In this document: positions 57,826 through 64,000 of the stretch, one piece after another | Position numbering within the stretch: the stretch's first letter is position 1 | Layout: every line of letters starts with the position of its first letter | Assembly: GCA_017354895.1 (NCBI GenBank) | Contig: CP071493.1 | Coordinates: 4,154,001-4,218,000, forward strand | Direction: 5' to 3' | Source: Podospora comata | Taxonomy: Eukaryota; Ascomycota; Sordariomycetes; Sordariales; Podosporaceae | Length of the DNA stretch: 64,000 nt | Position numbers and translations under genes: made by a program | The notes under the pieces: generated by a model | Seen by the model: only the letters and a program-made list of their open reading frames with translations | Told to the model about the DNA's origin: nothing | The model's database searches: none

Positions 57826-59607
57826 TTACACATACCTCAACTTCTTCGTCACCACCGCCGCCACCAACGACCCCAACGCCCCCAAAAACATCGTCACGGC
57901 AATCGCGTTCGGCCCCGTCGGATCGGCCGTCTCGCTAGGGTGCGCCTCGTGCGCCAGCTCGGGGCTCTTCCCCGGCTCCAGCATCGCAAACACCATCCCG
58001 CTCATCAGCGTGCTAAGAAACTGGGGGATCGTGACATAAATGTTTAAGATACCGAAATAAACCCCGCTCAGGCCGCCAGATGAAGAACTACTCTCCTCGT
58101 CCGGCTTGCCCATCTCCAGCACCGAGACGTCCCGCATCTCAATATTTCTTGCTGTGGGGTCTGGCTGTCCGCTGAGTTTATTTACTTCGATTCCGAGAAA
58201 GGTCGTCGGCGCCCACCCGGCCACGCTCCAGGGGATGCCGCAGAGGGCGACGATCGCCGTGGCGAAGCGGAACGAGGTCGCGAACGGGGTGATAAACATT
58301 GCGCAGGCGAACATGATGTTCCCCGCGATCCAGGCGGTCAAGAGGTCGGGTTTGTACTTGTTGAAGGTGTTGATCAGGGGGGCGATGCTGGCCGGGGGCC
58401 GGTGGGTGAAGCTCTTGTCTTCGGGGGCTTGGATCAGCACCGGCAGGACCCAGGCGCTGATGAAGGAGACAGTCGAGTACACCGTCAGGGCTGTGCTGCC
58501 GATGCGGCCCATGTCGCCGAGGGTGTCGTCAGAGTTGCGGGCGTCGGCCGAGGCATCGTAGCGGAAGTACGTCTCGCCTACCCAGGTGCTGCTGTAGACG
58601 ATGAAGGGGAACCAGCCGATCCAGGACCAGAAGACGGCGTTGCAGATGGCTTGGATGCGCGGTGGGAGGGTGAGGACTGTGGACCAGATCTGGCGGACGA
58701 CTTTGAAGCGCACGTCGGTTTGGCGGGGGTCGTGGCGGACCGAGAGGAGGATTCGTTCGGTGACTGCCCAGCATGTTATGAAGGCGGTGGCGAGCATGCC
58801 CAGGGCGGCGATGACGGTGAGCTGTTTGAACTGGGTGTCTCCGAGTGTTGGTCCGAAGATACCGACCAGGTCGATTGCGCCCATGGCATAACCAATAATA
58901 TGGCCAAGGGAACCCATTCGACTTGCTAAACAACGTTTTGTGTTAGTACCTGGGTGAGTTTTGCGCTTGGTGATGTTCAGGCTTACCCCAGGCAGCACCA
59001 GTTTGCTGTTTGGATATTGGGAGTGTGTCTACCACTAAACTCCTGCCGCAAGACATGACGGCATTAATGGAGAAATCAACCGAGTACAACGAAAGGACCG
59101 CAAGCACAATGGTCATCAGTTGTGCAGTGTCCTTGTCACTAACGAAGCAATCCACAATCTCCTTGGTGAAGCCCAACGCAAGTAAACTGCCGGACACGAT
59201 GAAAGACCCTATAACGATGATGGGCCGCCGCCTCCCCCATTTCGACGTCGATTCATCAGCTACAACACCGATAATGGGCTGAACTATCAGCCCCGATAAT
59301 GGCCCCGCGACCCAAACCAGAGATGTCTGCCCCTTTGATAGTCCGAGTGAGAGGAGGTATGGGGTACAATCTGTGCAAGAAGGCTGTCAATACGCCATTG
59401 AATGAAAACTTATACTGGTATATCTTACAAGTCATTTCCACTCCCCATGTGAAGCTATATGTAAACCGTTGGTCAGCAATTCAACTCTCCCCCAGAGGTG
59501 GATAGACCATCTACTAACGTGATGCCAATGGATACGCATGTCAATAAGAACATGCGCATCGCCTCGGTGCTCCCCTTCACGCTCGGTTTCCCACTCCATA
59601 TCGACAT
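57826..59607 (-). CDS. MFS sugar transporter, SLC45/sucrose-H+ symporter type
   Basis: Four exons, 59607-59519, 59454-59429 (26 nt), 59370-58987 and 58925-57826 (introns 64, 58 and 61 nt), restore 532 residues. The N-terminus MSIWSGKPSVKGSTEAMRMF leads into TM1 (LLTCVSIGITFTWGVEMTY). Family blocks are CTPYLLSLGLSKGQTSLVWVA, GPLSGLIVQPIIGVVADES and the loop motif KWGRRRPIIVIGS. Further ones are SINAVMSCGRSLVVDTLP, AAWASRMGSLGHIIGYAMGA (rebuilt across intron 3) and GWFPFIVYSSTWVGE. About 12 membrane segments are expected. Relatives include plant sucrose transporters, animal SLC45 and the fission yeast alpha-glucoside carrier Sut1, so proton-coupled disaccharide uptake is likely; the substrate is inferred. 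The 26-nt exon is needed for TM1. Confidence 0.88.
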
Positions 59608-61309
59608 GTTCGGGTCGGATCTCACGACGTAATGTAGTGTAGTCTCCTATCCCAACGCCCCACGTTGGCAGCCACAAGCGGTCGGCGGCGTTGTGGAATC
59701 GTCGCGCCGGCGTGCGCTATCCCTGCGCTCGTCGCCTGGCAAGAATTGGATGCGATTAACGAATATGCTGTTCGAGAAAGGCGCCCTGTGTTAGCATTCT
59801 TTGTCCTCTTAACCTAAGATCTCGGGGGTTCGGTCGTGTTTGCGCCGAAGCAACGAGGCGGTGTCTATCTTCCCGAGACCACGATAGGATTATCTCTCAC
59901 CATCTAGCATCAATCAAGCCTCGCAAATTTGCGCGAGCTTGAAAGAAAAGGGCTCGGTATCTATTCGCACTCGGATCAAGGTCGCACAATGTGTCTCGTT
60001 TCGGGCTGGCACAGTTGCAATTCGCGGGCAATGGCTCCGTGGGTTGGTGGATGGTCAACTTTCGCGGCGCATACGGTAAGAATTAAAGCAATAGCGAGCG
60101 TGAGTGGGCAAGAAGAATTATGTCCGAGACAAGAGCAAAGAGAGAAAAAAAAGACTTGGAGCCGAGATGTGTCGTTATCTTTTTGCTGTTGCTCGCTCCA
60201 GTTGGATCGCATCCACGCCGTGCGCCAAGAAGGGCAGAGCTGTGTAACACTGGCCCTTGACTAAGACAAACCACCCAAAATAGGGGGGAGGTGACGTACC
60301 AAAGCCCGAGCGGACAGGGGTCTTATAGGGCAGCTCTTGGCTATCGTTTCAATCCTCATCTTATCGCATCCTGAACTTAGGAAAACTTACATAAGAAATG
60401 CGACAGTGAAGAACATGGTGAATCTAGAACGACCGCTAGCGCATGTTGGACGACATGCAGAGATCTGGCTTCAACTATTGCTCTGCTCGCTACTACTATT
60501 ATATTTGTATGAAGTAGCTGTCGTGAGACGTTACTAGCCAACAGAGACTTGACCTGCGACCAGATGACGCTGCGCCAACTCCTAGCCTTCTACTCAGCCG
60601 TGATAGTCGACAACGGCGGAAACTCAATTCTTACACAGATATAAGATGTTGACATATCGTTGCCTACCGGTACCAAACGCTTTCCCCAAAGCCGATGCCG
60701 TGGTGGATGCTCTTCGGTGGATGCCGCCCCCCACGGGAGGGTCGGGTTCAGGGCTGGCACCGAGCTACCCCACCATTCCTGACGAGGGGCACCAGTAACG
60801 GCGCTCCGATTCAGGAACGTGGATTTGGGTGGTGAGAGGAGAAAAATCAGGCCGGTGACTCGACCAGGAGATATAGGGACTCATTGCGGACCCAAACATG
60901 CCGCACTAGAACATAGAAGTACAGAACAGCCCAATCAGTACATCCCAGCCCATCTCTCTATTCTTAGGTGTGTGTGTCAGTGTTGTGCGTTTTGCGCGTT
61001 CCCCGTCCTAGTCATTCTGGCTTCTCGATATTTCACCCCGCCATCACCACCGTCCCTGTCGTGTGTCTAGACCCCCTTCCCCAATCTTCTGCAGCACCCT
61101 TCTCCATACATGAGAACCTCATTGACTGACCCATACTCAAAAGTGAACGTCTTCTCCTGCAGTCTGCCGCTGTACACCCCGCGCAATCCCACGTTGAAGT
61201 TACCCTGGACCCCCCCCCCCCAGGCCGGCCGTTACCCTCTCTTCCTGTTTGGTAAACCACCCTACCCTTCCCTCTCCAGCGCATATTAGGAGCCACGTCC
61301 CCAGTCAGT
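59608..61309. other. Divergent intergenic stretch (transporter and HIS1 promoters)
   Basis: 1.7 kb with no supported gene; the frame at 60337-60537 lacks an ATG start. A TGACTC core at 60856-60861 could be a cross-pathway control site for HIS1. The HIS1-proximal 250 bp are pyrimidine rich, including a run of C residues near 61211. Confidence 0.5.
60856..60861 (+). promoter_or_regulatory. TGACTC core, candidate CPC1/Gcn4 site
   Basis: TGACTC followed by G lies 449 bp upstream of the HIS1 ATG. Gcn4/CPC1 binds TGASTCA at amino-acid biosynthesis genes; this is a one-base mismatch, so support is weak. Confidence 0.25.
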
Positions 61310-62538
61310 ATGGATTTGGTAAACAGGTTGGTTTTTCCTTCCCCTCCATCCCCTCTGCTTTGTGCTTTCCTGTCTGGTTTGGTTTGCGCCAGTTTTTTCC
61401 CCATATATATCATGCCTCCACCAGAGCTGATCAGTCTCAACAGCCTAGAAGGCCGTCTGCTCTTCGCAGTTCCTAAGAGTACGCGCCTCCCTTCTCCCCT
61501 CCTCTAACCTCCCACCCATATTGACACCTACGAAAAGAGGGTCGTCTTCTCCAAGCAGCCCTCAACCTCCTCGAAGGCGCCGACATCCAGTTCAAACGCG
61601 AGAACCGCCTCGACATCGCCCTCGTCAAGAACCTCCCCATCGCCCTCGTCTTCCTCCCCGCGGCCGACATCCCCACCTTCGTCGGCGAGGGCCGCGTCGA
61701 CCTCGGCATCACGGGCTATGACCAGGTCCAGGAGCACGACGCCGGCGTCCGCGCCATCGCGCGCGCCCGCCGCATGAGCAACGAGTGGTCCCCCAAGGAC
61801 GAGAAGCCCCGGGGCTGCGACACCATCCTCGACCTCGGGTTCGGCTCCTGCAAGCTCCAGATACAGGTCCCGGCCAAGGGGGAGTACCAGACGGGCAAGG
61901 ACCTGATCGGGAAGAACATCGGCACCAGCTTTGTCCACCTCGCGTCCGAGTACTTTGCCAGGTTGGAGCTCGAGCAGGAGGGCATTAAGGTCGACAGCAC
62001 GGCCAGCTACGCCGGGAGGAAACTTAGGACGAAGATTATTGAGTTGAGCGGGAGTGTCGAGGCGGCGTGCGCGTTGGGTGTGGCGGATGGTATTGTTGAT
62101 CTTGTCGGTATGCTTCTTTTCTCTCCCATGTTTATTCTTCCCCTTACTAACCCCTCAAAAGAATCCGGCGAAACAATGAAAGCCGCCGGTCTCAAAGCCA
62201 TCGAAACCGTGGTCGAAACCTCGGCCATCCTCATCAAGTCAAAGGCCCCCTCCAACCCAGCCATGGTCGACCTCATCGCCGCCCGCATCAACGGCGTCAT
62301 CACGGCCCAAAAGTACGTCCTCTGCCAGTACAACGTTCCCCGCACCCAGCTCGTCGACGCGACAAAGATCACCCCCGGCAAGCGCGCCCCCACCGTCACC
62401 TCCCTCGAGGAGGACGGCTGGGTCGCCGTCAGCGCTATGGTCGAGAAGAAGCGGATCGCGCCTGTTATGGACGACCTCACCAAGGTTGGCGCGACGGATA
62501 TTCTTGTGTTGGACATTCACAACACCCGTGGGAGCTGA
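61310..62538 (+). CDS. HIS1: ATP phosphoribosyltransferase (first step of histidine synthesis)
   Basis: Four exons, 61310-61326 (17 nt), 61444-61478 (35 nt), 61538-62107 and 62162-62538 (introns 117, 59, 54 nt), give 332 residues. The rebuilt start MDLVNSLEGRLLFAVPKKGR matches the conserved HisG N-terminus closely, which supports the two tiny exons even though the second acceptor is AAG and the first donor GTTGGT. Family blocks follow: RLDIALVKNLPIALVFLPAA, DIPTFVGEGRVDLGITGYDQ, the phosphate-binding region SGSVEAACALGVADGIVDLV and ESGETMKAAGL. The C-terminal regulatory ACT-like domain carries TPGKRAPTVTSLEEDGWVAV, typical of histidine-sensitive long-form enzymes. An extra segment of roughly a dozen residues (RRMSNEWSPKDEKPRGC) precedes ILDLGFGSCKLQIQVP, compared with yeast. 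It condenses ATP with PRPP in the cytosol. Confidence 0.93.
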
Positions 62539-63174
62539 GTGTGACGATGGAGGCAGAAAAAGGACTGTCAGAACAGGGGGTCGGGGTTTGGGATACTTAA
62601 AAATTGATACCTGTAAAAGTTTTTCTGATCTTGGTTGAGATCTTTGCAATGTTGGGTGTAAAAACTCTTTGGACTTTGTGAAGGCTATCTACCTATACAT
62701 GTATGGGTCTTCTGATACCCCCGACCAGCGACCGTTTGGCAGTCTCGTAGAGAGTCCGTTACCCCTGAATAAAGTCATGACTTGGATAGAGAAAAAGGAA
62801 TGATACGCGGTATGGAACGCAATTACAAACAGATACAATTTCAGTCTTGCGAAATCCTCAGGTCCAGTTGCCGAAAGAGAGAATGGGGGATATATCAAGG
62901 AAAATAACACGACCCCCTCACAAACGCCATTGTTTCTTTCCCATAAAAGACCCAAAAGACCACACACCAAGGAAAATCAGAACCATTTCTTCCTCATTCA
63001 TCAAGATCCCCGCTACTGCGATAAGCAGCAGATCTTTCTGTCTCTCCTATCTTAACTCGTCAGAGTCCTAACTCGGAATAAGGCCCCCCAAAACAAAAAG
63101 AAACATGAACAGTTTGTGACAAAATAAATACAAATGAAAAAATATACGGGCGAAAGAAGAATAGAAAAGAAAGA
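62539..63174. other. Convergent intergenic stretch
   Basis: 636 bp between the HIS1 and Src1-type 3' ends. It probably contains both 3' UTRs; I see nothing else in it. Confidence 0.5.
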
Positions 63175-64000
63175 TCAGTAGATCGGCCTTCCCGGTCCCT
63201 CCTCCCACTTCCTGTGCGGCACAACCTCTTGCTCATCCTCATCCTTTACGCCAGGACCCCACGACACTCTCATGCTTTTTCTTCCCGACCTCCTCGCTGA
63301 ACCCTCACCGTTGGCGATCCTGCTTGGCCCAATCCACTCCCAGGCACGACCGACTTCACCATTGTGACTCTCCCTCTGCCCGGTGCGAACATTGGCGTTT
63401 TGCTCAACCAGAGCACGAACCCGAGTCCACAGGCGCTCCCGGTCAGCCAGGCTGTGCATCGAGCGAAGCAGATCGTCCCTAAGGTTTGGCAAGAAAAGGA
63501 AGGCGTCCTCCTTCTCATCCTCAAAAGCGAGTTCCTTCTGATTGGCGAGGCGATCAAGGACAACGTCAACCAGGGGCGGCACCCGCGCTGCCAGAGCGCG
63601 GTTCTTCTGGAAGCGGCGACGTCCATAAAGAATCGACAGTAGCGACATGATTAGTCCACCAATAGAGAGTCGATGTCTTGCCAGTCCGAGCTTCGCCGAC
63701 CGCTGGATGGCGCACGTGAGTGGAAGGCCAGCGAGAGAGGTGGACGATAGGCTGGTGGTAGGAAAGCCTCCGGCACTTCCGGTTCTACAGGTCCAGCCAC
63801 GGGTCTGGTTAGTCAAGATGTGTCAGATACCAAGAAATATGTAGCACGACAGCCGCAGAACAAGAGGGACTCCATGCTGGTTGTACAGGGGGCCGGGCAA
63901 AACTTACACATTTTCATCGCTGTGGACTTCCACTTCACCCCGAGACTTGACCTCTCCAATCGCGGCAACCCAAAGGTCGTCAAACTCATCAGCGGCCATT
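63175..64000 (-). CDS. Src1/Heh-type inner nuclear membrane protein, C-terminal part (cut by right edge)
   Basis: The visible exons are 64000-63908 (enters from the edge) and 63784-63175, split by a 123-nt intron with donor GTAAGT and acceptor GTAG. The visible 233 residues begin MAADEFDDLWVAAIGEV, continue over the splice (HSDENVTGSAGGF), and reach a membrane segment near SIGGLIMSLLSILYGRRRF. Then comes the Man1-Src1p C-terminal domain: RVPPLVDVVLDRLANQKELA, FLFLPNLRDDLLRSMHSLAD, RERLWTRVRALVEQNANV, RTGQRESHNGEVGRAWEWIG. This domain is the nucleoplasmic winged-helix-like end of LEM-related proteins that anchor chromatin and recruit ESCRT-III for nuclear envelope and pore quality control. The LEM-like/SAP N-terminus and first membrane span lie outside the window. 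The tail is basic. Confidence 0.88.

Noticed and set aside
57502-58047. 182-codon plus-strand frame
   Set aside because: Its right half is antisense to the transporter coding region and the left half is low complexity.
60337-60537. 66-codon frame upstream of HIS1
   Set aside because: It lacks an ATG start and has no recognisable features.

Overview
The window looks like a nuclear contig from a filamentous ascomycete, most likely a sordariomycete and possibly Sordariales. Seen directly: genes on both strands without operons, short spliceosomal introns (mostly 54-65 nt, GTRNGT...YAG, with RCTAAC/RCTGAC-like branch sites), C-ending codons in strongly expressed genes, and one sharply bounded AT-rich block lacking CpG, as expected of repeat-induced point mutation (RIP). 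Family content agrees: class IV chitin synthase, a CYT-4-type mitochondrial RNase II, a BtgE-type GH17 protein and a MNN10-type mannosyltransferase. All assignments are read from the sequence and from memory of the families; no search was run.

Layout. 1-785 (-): 5' end of an unrecognised conserved-looking protein cut by the left edge. 5241-6742 (+): MNN10-like alpha-1,6-mannosyltransferase. 9383-10462 (+): GH16 glucanase. 11004-12554 (+): QRI7/OSGEPL1 mitochondrial t6A synthase. 12774-13705 (-): proteasome beta-5. 15105-16941 (-): Reg1-type PP1 regulatory subunit. 16942-22500: 5.5 kb with no convincing gene. 22501-24292 (-): TRM5 tRNA m1G37 methyltransferase. 24651-25750 (+): AlkB-like dioxygenase with a PIP-box-like N-terminus. 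25950-27026 (-): NUS1. About 27531-28163: RIP-like AT block. 28582-31294 (+): exocyst SEC10. 31671-34833 (-): CYT-4. 37027-38706 (+): GH17 BtgE-like cell wall protein. 40846-43230 (-): Skt5/Chs4-type Sel1-repeat protein with a CAAX box. 47689-51440 (+): class IV chitin synthase. 54506-56882 (+): WD40 protein. 57826-59607 (-): SLC45/sucrose-type MFS transporter. 61310-62538 (+): HIS1. 63175-64000 (-): C-terminus of a Src1/Heh inner nuclear membrane protein cut by the right edge.

How the genes relate. Several products act on the cell wall or its delivery route: MNN10 (mannan), NUS1 (dolichol for glycosylation), GH16 and GH17 enzymes (beta-glucan), exocyst SEC10 (secretion to the tip), and a divergent pair made of a class IV chitin synthase and an Skt5/Chs4-type protein, the family that activates this enzyme in yeast. 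A second theme is RNA work, much of it mitochondrial: QRI7, TRM5 and CYT-4. The rest is housekeeping: proteasome, histidine synthesis, DNA repair, nuclear envelope.

The most interesting points are the head-to-head chitin synthase/Skt5 pair with 4.5 kb of apparently gene-free DNA between them, the intron that can remove the Skt5 CAAX box, the PIP-box-like motif on the AlkB protein, two candidate starts in TRM5, the CpG-free block between NUS1 and SEC10, and compact upstream DNA motifs (a perfect 9-bp inverted repeat and a GCCAAG cluster) in the left 2 kb. I did not find a clearly new multi-gene system.
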